From NCBI GenBank assembly GCA_044226205.1, contig JBGAHL010000005.1, forward strand, positions 160,855 through 224,854: DNA of 64,000 nucleotides, given 5' to 3'. A program made the translations under genes and the position numbers. The notes beneath the pieces were generated by a model that did not search any database, was not told where the DNA came from, and was given only the letters and a program-made list of their open reading frames with translations. Positions 26,397 through 35,797 of the stretch are shown here, in pieces. How positions within the stretch are numbered: the first letter of the stretch is position 1; each line of letters starts with the position of its first letter. Source of the stretch: M3007 sp044226205 (lineage in GTDB: Bacteria > Bacteroidota > Bacteroidia > Chitinophagales > Saprospiraceae).

Positions 26397-27758
26397 ATGG
26401 AAAGAATTATCGACATGGACCCAACTTTAACCACGCTTCCGACCCACGGCATCAGAACCGACCTGTACGAAGCATTGCTCAAAAAGGAAAAAACCATCGC
26501 AGTCGTCGGGCTGGGTTACGTCGGTTTGCCCCTCGCGCTCGAATTCGCCGGGCGAATGCGCGTCATTGGTTTTGATGTAAAAAAATCGCGGGTTGACCAG
26601 CTGAATCAGCATTTCGACGCGGCAAGTCAGATCAATACGGATGGTTTTTTGGACAAGGACATTCAGTTCAGTTCCGACCCCGAAATTTTGCGCGCGGCCC
26701 ATCTTTTTATCGTCGCCGTACCGACCGCCGTCGACGATCACAAGGTACCCGACCTGAAACCGCTTTTCAGCGCTTCCGAAACCATCGCTCGCTACCTGAA
26801 ACCTGGCGATTACGTGGTTTTTGAAAGCACCACCTACCCGGGTTGCACAGAGGAAGAATGTATTCCGCGCCTCGAAGCAGGCTCCGGACTGCAATTGAAT
26901 GCCGATTTCAAAGTGGGCTACTCCCCGGAACGCATCGATCCCGGCAACCGGGAAAAAGGCGTGGCCGACATCCTGAAAATCGTATCCGGCAGCGACCCCG
27001 AAGCGCTTGAAACCCTCGCAAAAGTGTACGGCGACATCATCAAGGCCGGCATCTACAAAGCGCCGTCTATCCGGGTAGCGGAGGCGGCAAAAGTGATTGA
27101 AAACACGCAGCGCGACCTCAATATTTCGCTGATGAACGAGCTGTCCATCCTGTTCGACCGGCTCGGCATCGATACGCAGGAAGTGCTGCGGGCGGCCGGT
27201 ACCAAATGGAACTTTGCCCGATTCACCCCCGGCCTCGTCGGCGGGCATTGTATCGCGGTGGACCCCTACTACCTCCTGCACAAAGCCCGACAATCCGGCT
27301 ACGACCCGCAGGTGATTCTCAGCGGACGGCGGGTCAATGACAGCATGCCCGGCCACATTGCCAAAAAACTGGTGCAAACCCTGATCCGTCGCGGCAAAAC
27401 TCCGCAACACAGCCGGGTACTCGTGATGGGCGTGGCATTCAAGGAAAACGTGCCCGACATCCGCAATTCACGGGTTGTCGATCTCGTGCAGGAACTGCGC
27501 GATTTCAAGGTCAGCGTCGATATCATCGACCCGCTGGCCGACCCTGCGGACGTCAGGAAGGAATACGGGCTGGAATTGCACGCCCGGCCTCAGGGCCCCT
27601 ACGACGCCATCGTGGTCGCTGTGGGGCACCAGCAATTTCGCGACCTGGATCATGGATATTTCCGCGCCCTGTCGGCCTCCGAACCCATTCTTTTCGACCT
27701 CAAAGCCTTGTACCCACGCGACAGATTCGAACCCGAATTCGAATATTGGCGCCTGTAG
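26397..27758 (+). CDS. wbpA: UDP-N-acetylglucosamine/galactosamine 6-dehydrogenase (WbpA/WecC/TviB type)
   Basis: An NAD-dependent nucleotide-sugar dehydrogenase that oxidises C6 of a UDP-HexNAc to the uronic acid in two steps. In the 453 residues, GLGYVGLPLALEF (38-50) is the NAD-binding loop, ESTTYPGCTEE lies in the hinge region, and GGHCIAVDPYY carries the catalytic Cys285. The C-terminal UDP-binding domain (MGVAFKENVPDIRNSR) is intact. The paralogue TviB acts on UDP-GlcNAc or UDP-GalNAc. The neighbouring epimerase, aminotransferase and oxidoreductase favour UDP-GlcNAc as substrate, the first step to UDP-ManNAc3NAcA. The symbol is given by pathway context. An alternative start at 26415 is possible. 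Confidence 0.88.
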   Translation: MERIIDMDPTLTTLPTHGIRTDLYEALLKKEKTIAVVGLGYVGLPLALEFAGRMRVIGFDVKKSRVDQLNQHFDAASQINTDGFLDKDIQFSSDPEILRAAHLFIVAVPTAVDDHKVPDLKPLFSASETIARYLKPGDYVVFESTTYPGCTEEECIPRLEAGSGLQLNADFKVGYSPERIDPGNREKGVADILKIVSGSDPEALETLAKVYGDIIKAGIYKAPSIRVAEAAKVIENTQRDLNISLMNELSILFDRLGIDTQEVLRAAGTKWNFARFTPGLVGGHCIAVDPYYLLHKARQSGYDPQVILSGRRVNDSMPGHIAKKLVQTLIRRGKTPQHSRVLVMGVAFKENVPDIRNSRVVDLVQELRDFKVSVDIIDPLADPADVRKEYGLELHARPQGPYDAIVVAVGHQQFRDLDHGYFRALSASEPILFDLKALYPRDRFEPEFEYWRL

Positions 27759-27911
27759 CGCTATTCTTGCGCTCCTTTTACCCGACCATTGAAAACCCGC
27801 CTTTTGAACCTGATTTTTCACCAGGACTTGAGACCTGTACTATTCGCTCGGAATCAATGTTTTGCGATAAGTCCCCTGCGACATATCGACGGCGAAGCCT
27901 TTTAATTTTTG

Positions 27912-29027
27912 ATGTTGAAAATCTTCGCCCTGGTCGGCGCGCGGCCCAATTTTATCAAAGCCGCGGCCCTCGAAAATGCATTCCGGCAGCATGAAAAAGT
28001 CAATTTTAAAATCGTCCACACCGGCCAGCATTCCGGCCAGGAGATGTACAGTCGCTTTTTCGAACAGTTGCAACTGCCCAGGCCGTACCGGGAAATCGCC
28101 TTGCACAGCAAAGTTCCGCATCGCATGACCGCACAAATTATTCACGAATTCGGCGACCTGCTTCAAAGCGAGCAGCCGGATGCCGTGGTGCTGGTGGGCG
28201 ACGTCAACTCCACCCTTGCCGGCGCCCTGGCTGCGCTAAAAACAGGGGTGCCCGTGGCACACGTGGAGGCCGGACTGCGCTGCGGCGACCCAAAAATGCC
28301 GGAGGAATCGAATCGGATTCTGACAGACCGGATTGCGCGCTGGCTGTTTGCCACCGAAGCCTCGGCGGTCGACAACCTGCGCAGGGAAAATGTACCCGAG
28401 GACAAGATTCATTTTACCGGCAATGTCATGATTGATTCCCTGCTTCGGTATTTGCCGCTCAGCAGGGCGCAAAATGTGTTGCAAACGCTTGAATTGCAAG
28501 CAGGTAAATACGTTTTGTGCACCATTCACCGCGATTTCAACATCGGCAAACGCGAGGCTTTGGCTAAAATTTGCGAGATCCTCTGCGACTTGTCCGAAGC
28601 GCACCCCGTCGTGTTTCCGGTTCATCCGAACACAGCATTCTGGTTGCAAAAATTTGGCTTGATGGAATCCTTGCAGCAGTCGCCCGGCGTTCGGATGCTG
28701 CCGCCGCAAGGCTATCTGGAATTTCTGAATTTGCAGGAACACGCGGCATTGGTCATCACCGATTCGGGCGGCGTACAGGAGGAAAGCGCATTTTTGCAAG
28801 TGCCTTGCCTGACGTATCGACCTGCCACGGAGCGCCCCGTGACGCTTGCCGTGGGCGGCAATCAACTGGTTTATCACCAATCGGCGCAGGAAATCGCACA
28901 AATTGCCCGCGCCATCATCGCTCAACCTGAACACAAGGTTTCTCCTGAAAACATACCCCCGATGTGGGACGGTATGGCCGCTTTCAGGGTAGCCGACATA
29001 TTGATCCAAGAATTATCCAACTCATGA
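27912..29027 (+). CDS. wbpI: Non-hydrolysing UDP-sugar 2-epimerase (WecB/WbpI family)
   Basis: A 371-residue GT-B-fold epimerase. LVGARPNFIKAAAL at the N terminus, HVEAGLRCGDPKMPEESNR in the middle and TDSGGVQEESAFLQVPCLT near the end are the family signatures. WecB makes UDP-ManNAc. WbpI and WlbD act on the diacetamido-glucuronate nucleotide and give UDP-ManNAc3NAcA. Because the other WbpABDE-type enzymes are here, the WbpI role is preferred, though the two cannot be separated by motif alone. Its stop overlaps the start of the aminotransferase (ATGA at 29024-29027). The 153 bases upstream hold no clear promoter. Confidence 0.87.
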   Translation: MLKIFALVGARPNFIKAAALENAFRQHEKVNFKIVHTGQHSGQEMYSRFFEQLQLPRPYREIALHSKVPHRMTAQIIHEFGDLLQSEQPDAVVLVGDVNSTLAGALAALKTGVPVAHVEAGLRCGDPKMPEESNRILTDRIARWLFATEASAVDNLRRENVPEDKIHFTGNVMIDSLLRYLPLSRAQNVLQTLELQAGKYVLCTIHRDFNIGKREALAKICEILCDLSEAHPVVFPVHPNTAFWLQKFGLMESLQQSPGVRMLPPQGYLEFLNLQEHAALVITDSGGVQEESAFLQVPCLTYRPATERPVTLAVGGNQLVYHQSAQEIAQIARAIIAQPEHKVSPENIPPMWDGMAAFRVADILIQELSNS

Positions 29028-30157
29028 CGACTACTTCTCCCCTCCAAATGGTGGACCTCAAAACGCAATACCACCACATCAAAACGGAACTCGACGCCGC
29101 GCTGATCGAAGTGCTCGAATCCACGCGTTTCATCGGCGGTCCGAAGGTGGATGCCTTCGCCCGCAACCTGGCCGAGTACCTCGGCGCAAAACACGTCATC
29201 CCCTGTGCCAACGGCACCGACGCGCTCCAGATCGCCATGATGGCCCTCGGCCTGAAACCCGGCGACGAGGTGATTGTCCCTTCTTTCACCTATGTGGCCA
29301 CGGCGGAAGTCATCGCCTTGCTGGGCCTGACGCCGGTGATGGTGGACGTCGATCCGCAAACTTTCAACATCCGGCCCGACCTGATCGAGCCGGCCATCAC
29401 GGCCCGCACAAAAGCCATCGTGCCCGTGCATCTTTTTGGTCAATGCGCGGACATGGCTGCCATCATGGATTTGGCTGAACGGCACGGCCTGTTTGTCATT
29501 GAAGACAATGCGCAGGCCATCGGCGCCAGCTACACGTTCCCCGACGGAACGAAGAAAAAAGTCGGCGCCATCGGGCACATCGGCTGCACCTCTTTTTTCC
29601 CCTCCAAAAACCTGGGCTGCTACGGCGACGGCGGCGCCATGATGACCAATGACGACGACATCGCCGCCCGCCTGCGAATGGTGGCCAACCACGGCCAATC
29701 CCGACAGTACTACCACGATGTGATCGGCGTCAACAGCCGGCTCGATGCCCTCCAGGCTGTGATACTCGATATCAAATTGCGCCACCTCGATGCGTACAAC
29801 ACCGCCCGCGCCCAGGCTGCCGATCGATACGATGCCGCTTTCGCGGAAGTGCCGCAACTCGACACGCCGTATCGCGATCCGCGTTCGACCCATGTTTTTC
29901 ACCAGTACACCTTGCAGGTGCTGGAGGGCGACCGCGGCGAATTGCAGCAATACCTGGCCGGAAAAGGGGTGCCCTCGATGATTTATTACCCCGTGCCTTT
30001 GTACAAGCAGGGGGCGTTCGAACACTTCTGGCCCGGCGGCGCCCTGCCTGTGACCGAAACCTTGTGCAGCAGGGTCATTTCCCTGCCCATGCACACGGAA
30101 CTGGATGCTGATACTCAGGCATTTATTATCGAAACGGTAAAATCATTTTTCAAGTAA
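29024..30157 (+). CDS. wlbC: PLP-dependent UDP-3-oxo-GlcNAcA aminotransferase (DegT/DnrJ family)
   Basis: A 377-residue sugar aminotransferase that adds the C3 amino group from glutamate. FIGGPKVDAFARNLAEYLG and CANGTDALQIAMMALGL bind PLP phosphate. EDNAQAIGA carries the ring-binding Asp, and the SFFPSKNLGCYGDGGAM segment holds the Schiff-base Lys195. These match WbpE/WlbC, which pair with the oxidoreductase encoded next. It is joined to the epimerase by a 4-base overlap and is separated by one base from the oxidoreductase gene. The start at 29024 was chosen from this overlap and the conserved LQMVDLKTQY. Confidence 0.9.
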   Translation: MTTTSPLQMVDLKTQYHHIKTELDAALIEVLESTRFIGGPKVDAFARNLAEYLGAKHVIPCANGTDALQIAMMALGLKPGDEVIVPSFTYVATAEVIALLGLTPVMVDVDPQTFNIRPDLIEPAITARTKAIVPVHLFGQCADMAAIMDLAERHGLFVIEDNAQAIGASYTFPDGTKKKVGAIGHIGCTSFFPSKNLGCYGDGGAMMTNDDDIAARLRMVANHGQSRQYYHDVIGVNSRLDALQAVILDIKLRHLDAYNTARAQAADRYDAAFAEVPQLDTPYRDPRSTHVFHQYTLQVLEGDRGELQQYLAGKGVPSMIYYPVPLYKQGAFEHFWPGGALPVTETLCSRVISLPMHTELDADTQAFIIETVKSFFK

Positions 30158-30158
30158 A

Positions 30159-31124
30159 ATGAAATCCTTTGCGCTGATTGGCGCCGGCGGATACGTGGCG
30201 CCAAGGCACATGCAGGCGATCCGTGCAACGGGCAACCGGCTGGTTGCCGCCGTGGACAAATCGGATTCCGTCGGGGTGCTGGACAGTTATTTTCCGGACG
30301 CCGCTTTTTTTACCGAATTCGAGCGCTTCGACCGGCACCTGGAAAAACTGAAACGCCGACAGGAAGCCGTCGATTGGCTTTCCATTTGTTCGCCCAATTA
30401 TCTGCACGACGCACATGCCCGCTACGGGCTGCGTTATGGCGCCGACGTGATTTGTGAAAAGCCGCTGGCGCTGAATCCCTGGAACGTGGAAGGCCTGGCT
30501 GAAATAGAGGCGGAGACGGGAAAGCGGGTGTTCACCATCTTGCAACTTCGTCACCACCCCAGCGTGATTCAATTGAAAGAAAAGGTCGATAACAGTCCGA
30601 AAACGCATGTTTTTGATGTTGACCTGACCTACATCACCTCGCGAGGTCCCTGGTATTACGCCAGCTGGAAAGGCGACGCCGCGAAGAGCGGCGGCATTGC
30701 CACCAATATCGGCATCCATTTTTTCGACATGCTGCTGTGGGTGTTTGGAGGTGTGAAAAGCCTCGAAATGCATCAGCGCAGTCACGACCGGGAAGCGGGG
30801 GTATTGCACCTCGAAAGGGCGCGCGTACGGTGGTTTTTGAGCATTTCATCTGATACTTTGCCTGCCTCCGTGCAGGAAAAAGGCGGAAGGACCTTCCGCG
30901 CGGTCAGCATCGACGGAGAGGCCTTTGAATTCTCGGAAGGCTTCACCGATCTGCATACTGAAAGTTACCGACACATTCTTTCCGGCTCCGGCTGGGGGCT
31001 TTCCGATGCCCTGCCCGGCGTAGCGCTGGCGCACGACATCAGAAATACGGCGCCCCTGCAACAACCCGACGCCCCACACCCCTTTGTACAGTTGCCCGCA
31101 TCGGGCCACCCTTTCAATCCCTGA
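30159..31124 (+). CDS. wlbA: UDP-N-acetyl-2-amino-2-deoxyglucuronate 3-dehydrogenase
   Basis: A 321-residue Gfo/Idh/MocA oxidoreductase. ALIGAGGYVAPRHMQAI is the NAD-binding loop in the form typical of WlbA and WbpB. VDWLSICSPNYLHDAHAR and CEKPLALNPWN supply the catalytic lysine, and TYITSRGPWYYASWKGD is a substrate-loop signature of this subfamily. It oxidises C3 of UDP-GlcNAcA before transamination by the preceding gene. In Pseudomonas and Bordetella the two steps are coupled through NAD recycling. It ends one base before the cysC leader, so pathway and sulfation genes probably share a transcript. Confidence 0.92.
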   Translation: MKSFALIGAGGYVAPRHMQAIRATGNRLVAAVDKSDSVGVLDSYFPDAAFFTEFERFDRHLEKLKRRQEAVDWLSICSPNYLHDAHARYGLRYGADVICEKPLALNPWNVEGLAEIEAETGKRVFTILQLRHHPSVIQLKEKVDNSPKTHVFDVDLTYITSRGPWYYASWKGDAAKSGGIATNIGIHFFDMLLWVFGGVKSLEMHQRSHDREAGVLHLERARVRWFLSISSDTLPASVQEKGGRTFRAVSIDGEAFEFSEGFTDLHTESYRHILSGSGWGLSDALPGVALAHDIRNTAPLQQPDAPHPFVQLPASGHPFNP

Positions 31125-31125
31125 T

Positions 31126-31749
31126 ATGCCACAGACGAATATTCACCCCGTTTTTGACAAAATGCTGTCGCGCAGTGAGCGGGAGCAGTATTTGGGTCAG
31201 CGAGGGAAAGTGTTGTGGTTTACCGGTCTCTCGGGGTCGGGGAAAAGTACGGTGGCTGTTCAACTGGAGCGGGAACTTTTCGCCAGGGGGTATTTTGCCC
31301 AGGTGCTCGACGGCGACAACATCCGGTCGGGACTGAATCACGACCTTGGGTTTTCGGAAGTGGCCCGGCGGGAAAATATTCGGCGGATCGCCGAAGTGTC
31401 CAAACTGTTTTGCGAGGCAGGCATCGTCACGATCTGCGCTTTTGTGAGCCCGACGGAGGAATTGCGGAAACTTGCACAAGACATCATCGGCGTCGATGAT
31501 TTTCTGGAAATTTACGTCAGTACGCCCCTTGAAATTTGTGAACAACGCGACGTAAAAGGCTTGTATAAAAAAGCACGGGAGGGCGCGCTGCCCGAATTTA
31601 CCGGAATCAGCGCGCCCTATGAAATCCCTCGGAACCCGTGGTTAGAAATCCCGACGCACCAATTAAACGTCGGAGAAAGCGTGGCTCTTGTCCTTGATGT
31701 CTTGTTGAGCCACATTGAAAGCGTGAAATGGGGTAGGAAGCAGGATTAA
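31126..31749 (+). CDS. cysC: Adenylylsulfate kinase
   Basis: Phosphorylates APS to PAPS, the donor used by sulfotransferases. The 207-residue protein has Walker A GLSGSGKST (34-42), DGDNIRSGLNHDLGF and the APS-binding FSEVARRENIRRIAEV. CAFVSPTEELR and the lid region KGLYKKAREGALPEFTGI follow. The start at 31126 immediately follows the wlbA stop. cysD and cysN come next and supply APS. No PAPS reductase gene is present, so the product is most likely used for sulfation by the three sulfotransferases downstream. Confidence 0.95.
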   Translation: MPQTNIHPVFDKMLSRSEREQYLGQRGKVLWFTGLSGSGKSTVAVQLERELFARGYFAQVLDGDNIRSGLNHDLGFSEVARRENIRRIAEVSKLFCEAGIVTICAFVSPTEELRKLAQDIIGVDDFLEIYVSTPLEICEQRDVKGLYKKAREGALPEFTGISAPYEIPRNPWLEIPTHQLNVGESVALVLDVLLSHIESVKWGRKQD

Positions 31750-31848
31750 TCTTTCACTACACTTGTTTATGACACAAAAATCCAGGGTTTGACGAACAGG
31801 AATAATGATCTGCCTCAACGATTGTCATGACTTTTATTCAACAAGGAA

Positions 31849-32751
31849 ATGCCGTACACGCTTGATTATTTAAAAGAACTGGAAAGCGAATCCATTTTCG
31901 TGCTTCGGGAACTGACTGCGCAATTTGAACGCCCCTGCCTGCTTTTTTCCGGCGGGAAGGACTCCATTCTAGTCGCCTGGCTGGCGCAAAAAGCCTTTTT
32001 CCCTGCCCGCATCCCCTTCCCGCTGGTGCACATCGACACGGGACACAACTTTGAAGAAACCCTGGAATACCGCGACTGGCTGGTGGAAAAACTGGGCGCG
32101 CGGCTCCTCGTCGGCTCCGTACAGCAATGGATCGACGAGGGCAGGTTGCGGGACGAAACCGGCTATTACGCCAGCCGAAACACCTTGCAAACGCCGGTTT
32201 TGCTCGATATTCTGGAAAAAAACGGGTTCGACTGCGCAATCGGCGGCGCACGACGCGACGAGGAAAAAGCGCGGGCAAAAGAGCGCTTTTTCAGTCACCG
32301 CGACGAGTTCGGGCAATGGGACCCCAAAAACCAGCGGCCTGAATTGTGGAACCTTTTCAACGGCCGTAAAGCGCCCGGCGAACATTTCCGGGTCTTCCCT
32401 ATTTCCAACTGGACGGAGCTGGACGTATGGCAATACCTGGCAGCGGAAAATGTCCCCCTGCCCAGCCTGTATTTCTCGCACCGCAGAAGCATCATTGAGC
32501 GCGATGGCATGTTGCTCGCCGACAGTCCAGTCATCCCTAAAAAACCCGGTGAAACGCCGCGGGAAATGAGCGTTCGCTGCCGCACGATCGGCGACCTGAC
32601 CTGTACGGGGCTTTGGCCCTCGCAGGCTGCATCGGTGGATGAAATCATCGCCGAAATCGCGGCCAGCCGGCTGACCGAGCGCGGCAGTCGGGCCGACGAC
32701 AAACGCTCCGAAACCGCTATGGAAGACCGAAAAAGGGAAGGTTATTTTTAA
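31849..32751 (+). CDS. cysD: Sulfate adenylyltransferase subunit 2
   Basis: The catalytic ATP-pyrophosphatase subunit of ATP sulfurylase, which forms APS from sulfate and ATP. The 300 residues contain the PP-loop LLFSGGKDSI (31-40), HIDTGHNFEETLEYRD, GGARRDEEKARAKER and the FPISNWTELDVWQYL block. Length and order match E. coli CysD (302). AAGGA precedes the start by about 4 bases. The 99-base gap after cysC has no clear promoter or terminator, so a single transcript is likely. Confidence 0.96.
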   Translation: MPYTLDYLKELESESIFVLRELTAQFERPCLLFSGGKDSILVAWLAQKAFFPARIPFPLVHIDTGHNFEETLEYRDWLVEKLGARLLVGSVQQWIDEGRLRDETGYYASRNTLQTPVLLDILEKNGFDCAIGGARRDEEKARAKERFFSHRDEFGQWDPKNQRPELWNLFNGRKAPGEHFRVFPISNWTELDVWQYLAAENVPLPSLYFSHRRSIIERDGMLLADSPVIPKKPGETPREMSVRCRTIGDLTCTGLWPSQAASVDEIIAEIAASRLTERGSRADDKRSETAMEDRKREGYF

Positions 32752-32770
32752 AAAACAGTCAGACAGACCA

Positions 32771-34015
32771 GTGGAATTACTGCGATTTACAACGGCCGGC
32801 TCGGTCGACGACGGCAAAAGCACCCTGATCGGGCGGCTTTTATACGATTCCAAAAGCATCTATCAGGATCAATACGAGGCCCTGGAAGTCAGCAGTTTAC
32901 GTCGTGGAGAAAGCGGCGTCAACCTGGCCTTGCTCACCGACGGTCTGCGCGCCGAAAGAGAACAGGGCATCACGATCGACGTGGCCTACCGCTATTTTTC
33001 AACGCCGCGGCGCAAGTTTATCGTAGCCGACACGCCCGGGCACATTCAGTACGTCCGCAACATGGTCACGGGCGCCAGCACGGCCAATGTGGCCCTGATC
33101 CTGGTGGACGCCCGACAGGGCGTAGTGGAGCAAACCCGCCGGCACGCCATCATCGCATCGTTGCTGCGCATTCCGCACCTGGTTTTGTGCGTCAACAAAA
33201 TGGACCTGGTGGGGCATTCCGAGCAGGTTTTTCAGGATATCCGGCATGAGTTTGAGTCGTTTGCCGCCAAGCTCGACGTGCATGATCTGTTTTTCATCCC
33301 GATCTCTGCCCTGCACGGCGACAACGTGGTGGACCGTTCCGCTTCGATGTCGTGGTACCAGGGACCAACCCTTTTATATTACCTTGAAAATGTGCACATT
33401 GCAAGCGATCACAACCTGATCGACGCCCGTTTCCCCGTCCAAAATGTGCTTCGGCCCAATACCGATGAATTTCACGACTACCGGGGCTACGCGGGTCGTA
33501 TCGCCGGCGGCGTATTCAAGCCCGGCGACGAAGTATTGTTGTTGCCCAGCGGTTTTACCACGCGCATCGAACGCATCGACACCTTCGACGGGCCGGTGCA
33601 GGAGGCTTTTCCGCCCATGTCGGTGACGATCCTGCTCGAAGGCGACCACGACCTCGGTCGCGGCGATATGATCGTGCGACCCAACAACCAACCCCATACA
33701 GGGCAGGATATCGAGGCCACCATCTGCTGGTTCGATGCCCGCCGCGCGCTCCAGACCGGAGGCAAATACCTGCTCCGACACACAACCCGGGAGGTAAGGG
33801 CGCTGGTGAAAGAAGTACGTTACAAACTGGATGTCAATACCTTACATCGCAACCTCGAAGACACGAACCTGGCCATGAACGACATCGGCCGGATCGTGCT
33901 GCGGACTACACAGCCCCTGTTTTTCGACGAGTACCGGCAAAACCGGACGACCGGCAGTTTTATCCTGATCGACGAACAAAGCAACAATACTGTTGCCGCC
34001 GGCATGATCCTATGA
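32771..34015 (+). CDS. cysN: Sulfate adenylyltransferase subunit 1 (GTPase)
   Basis: The regulatory GTPase of ATP sulfurylase, related to EF-Tu. In 414 residues it shows GSVDDGKST (10-18), ADTPGHIQYVRNM, CVNKMDLV and two C-terminal beta-barrel domains. It starts at GTG, 19 bases after cysD, and is somewhat shorter than E. coli CysN (475). It carries no fused CysC kinase domain, because the kinase is a separate gene upstream. The ATGA at its end overlaps the start of the first sulfotransferase, directly linking PAPS supply to its use. Confidence 0.95.
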   Translation: MELLRFTTAGSVDDGKSTLIGRLLYDSKSIYQDQYEALEVSSLRRGESGVNLALLTDGLRAEREQGITIDVAYRYFSTPRRKFIVADTPGHIQYVRNMVTGASTANVALILVDARQGVVEQTRRHAIIASLLRIPHLVLCVNKMDLVGHSEQVFQDIRHEFESFAAKLDVHDLFFIPISALHGDNVVDRSASMSWYQGPTLLYYLENVHIASDHNLIDARFPVQNVLRPNTDEFHDYRGYAGRIAGGVFKPGDEVLLLPSGFTTRIERIDTFDGPVQEAFPPMSVTILLEGDHDLGRGDMIVRPNNQPHTGQDIEATICWFDARRALQTGGKYLLRHTTREVRALVKEVRYKLDVNTLHRNLEDTNLAMNDIGRIVLRTTQPLFFDEYRQNRTTGSFILIDEQSNNTVAAGMIL

Positions 34016-34857
34016 CCATCGACCTGGCCATCGTGGGGGTGCAAAAAGCCGGGACGACTTCTTTGTTGCGCTGGCTGGGGCAACACCCGGCTATCGCGGC
34101 GCAACAAAGCATGGAACTGACGTATTTCATTGATCGTGAACAGATTGACGCAACGGAGCTCGATACGATCCTGCGCCGTGAATTTCCCGCAGGCGCGCCG
34201 AACGGCGGATTTACCTTGATGAAACACGTCGGGCTGTTTGAAAACGCAGACGCCCTTCGGCTGCTGAAAGCGCACAATCCCGACGTGAAATTGATCGTCG
34301 TGCTTCGGGAGCCGACGGCCCGTGCCTGGTCGGCATTCTGGTACGCGCGAAGCCGGGGGTACGAGCCGGAAAACGATTTTGAAAAAGCGGCCTTCGACAG
34401 GCCCGCGGATTTTTTTGAAAGCGCTTTTCAGCGCAGGAGCACCGATTATGTCGGGCGGGGGTTTTACCACCGTTATTTGCGGCAAATGGAAGGGATTTTT
34501 TCGCCGCAACAATGCTGTGTCCTCACTTTCGAAGCCTTAAAAACTTCGCCGCAGGCGGTCTGCGACACCGTGTTCGAGTTTTTGCAACTCCCCTCCCACC
34601 CCATTGTCCTGAGGGCTGAAAACCCCACGCGTTTGCCCCGTTTTGCCTGGTTGGCGAGCTTGCAGTTTTGGGCAAAACCCTTGATCAAAATGTTACCCCG
34701 GCCTTTACACAAGTATTTGAAAATGAAGGTAAAAAGCTGGAATACTTCGGACCGTGCCACCCCCGAAATACCTTCCCGCCTGCGCGAACGGCTGCGCGAG
34801 CAATACCGGGAAGCCAACCGCCTGTTATTTGAAGATTATGGCATCGACTACCGTTGA
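34012..34857 (+). CDS. Sulfotransferase 1 (carbohydrate sulfotransferase-like)
   Basis: A 281-residue cytosolic PAPS-dependent sulfotransferase. The 5'-phosphosulfate loop is VQKAGTTSLLRWL (10-22) and the 3'-phosphate site is LIVVLREPTARAWSAFW (about 94-110). A helix-rich C terminus follows. The family resembles bacterial heparan/NodH-type enzymes that sulfate sugar hydroxyls. It starts within the cysN stop (ATGA) and its end overlaps the next sulfotransferase by 20 bases. The acceptor sugar is unknown; the polysaccharide or lipid-linked repeat unit of this locus is the natural candidate. Confidence 0.9.
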   Translation: MTIDLAIVGVQKAGTTSLLRWLGQHPAIAAQQSMELTYFIDREQIDATELDTILRREFPAGAPNGGFTLMKHVGLFENADALRLLKAHNPDVKLIVVLREPTARAWSAFWYARSRGYEPENDFEKAAFDRPADFFESAFQRRSTDYVGRGFYHRYLRQMEGIFSPQQCCVLTFEALKTSPQAVCDTVFEFLQLPSHPIVLRAENPTRLPRFAWLASLQFWAKPLIKMLPRPLHKYLKMKVKSWNTSDRATPEIPSRLRERLREQYREANRLLFEDYGIDYR

Positions 34858-35797
34858 CCGGCCCGGCGAACCATCGCCCGAAGCCCCTCCCCTGCTTTTG
34901 CCAAACGTCGTGATTGCCGGCGCGCCCAAATCGGGCACGTCCTCGGTGTTTTACTGGTTGCAGCAGCATCCACAGGTGCTGGGATCGGTCAAAAAAGAAA
35001 CCCAGTTTCTGATGGACCGCGATTCGTCCACCTTTCGGCCTGCGTTGAATTACCACGATCACGGGCTCGTGGCCTATGCCCGGCATTTTGAGGTCAGGGA
35101 GGGCGAGGCGCTGCCGCCCGTTGTGCTGGAAGCCACGCCCGGCTATTTGTATCAGGAGACCGCGCTGCGTGTTTTTGCCCGCGAAATGCCCGGCACGCGA
35201 CTGGTTTTTATCCTGCGAGAGCCCGCCCGCAGATTGTTGTCGGCTTATCAATATTTTTCTCAAAACCGTCGCGATCTGGACCGGCGCCTGGGGTTCGCGG
35301 AGTTTCTCGATCGGGTGCATTCGGGCGATCCCGAACTGGCGCGGCACGAGTATCTGCGCGACGCGATCCAGCACGGCGCCTACGTCAATTATTTGCGGCG
35401 CTGGGCAGCTGAATGCGGCCGGGAGCGCATGTTGGTGTATGTTTTTGAAGACTTGCAGCGCGATCCGCGCGCTTTTATGCAGCGACTCAGCGCGGATTTG
35501 GGCATCGATCCGGGCTTTTTTGGTGAAAATTTCCGTTTTGTCAAGGAAAATTATTCCTACAAAGTGCGTTGGCAGGGCCTCCATTCGGGCGTGGTGCGCC
35601 TCCGGCACCTGATCCCGAAAGGCGCATTTCGTCAAAAACTAAAATCCCTCTACCACCGGCTGAATACCGACAAGGGTAAAAATGCCGCCCCGGGGCAATC
35701 CGAGCAGGCTGCCCTCGAAGCCATGAAATCAATCTACCGCGCTGAAAACGAGGCGCTTGCACGGGAATTTCAACTTGATCTGCGCAGCTGGGAATGA
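34838..35797 (+). CDS. Sulfotransferase 2
   Basis: A 319-residue PAPS-dependent sulfotransferase, clearly different in sequence from its neighbour. GAPKSGTSSVFYWLQQHPQ (28-46) is the 5'-phosphosulfate loop. LVFILREPARRLLSAYQYF is the 3'-phosphate site, and FRFVKENYSYKVRW lies in the C-terminal region. The start at 34838 is preferred because it gives a compact N terminus before the conserved strand VVIAGAPKS. It ends in an ATGA overlap with the glycosyltransferase. Having separate enzymes suggests sulfation at different positions or on different sugars. Confidence 0.9.
   Translation: MASTTVDRPGEPSPEAPPLLLPNVVIAGAPKSGTSSVFYWLQQHPQVLGSVKKETQFLMDRDSSTFRPALNYHDHGLVAYARHFEVREGEALPPVVLEATPGYLYQETALRVFAREMPGTRLVFILREPARRLLSAYQYFSQNRRDLDRRLGFAEFLDRVHSGDPELARHEYLRDAIQHGAYVNYLRRWAAECGRERMLVYVFEDLQRDPRAFMQRLSADLGIDPGFFGENFRFVKENYSYKVRWQGLHSGVVRLRHLIPKGAFRQKLKSLYHRLNTDKGKNAAPGQSEQAALEAMKSIYRAENEALAREFQLDLRSWE

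Noticed and set aside
27819..27850. Hairpin in the gap before the epimerase gene (CCTG...CAGG)
   Set aside because: The stem is only 4 bp and lacks a T run; chance is more likely.
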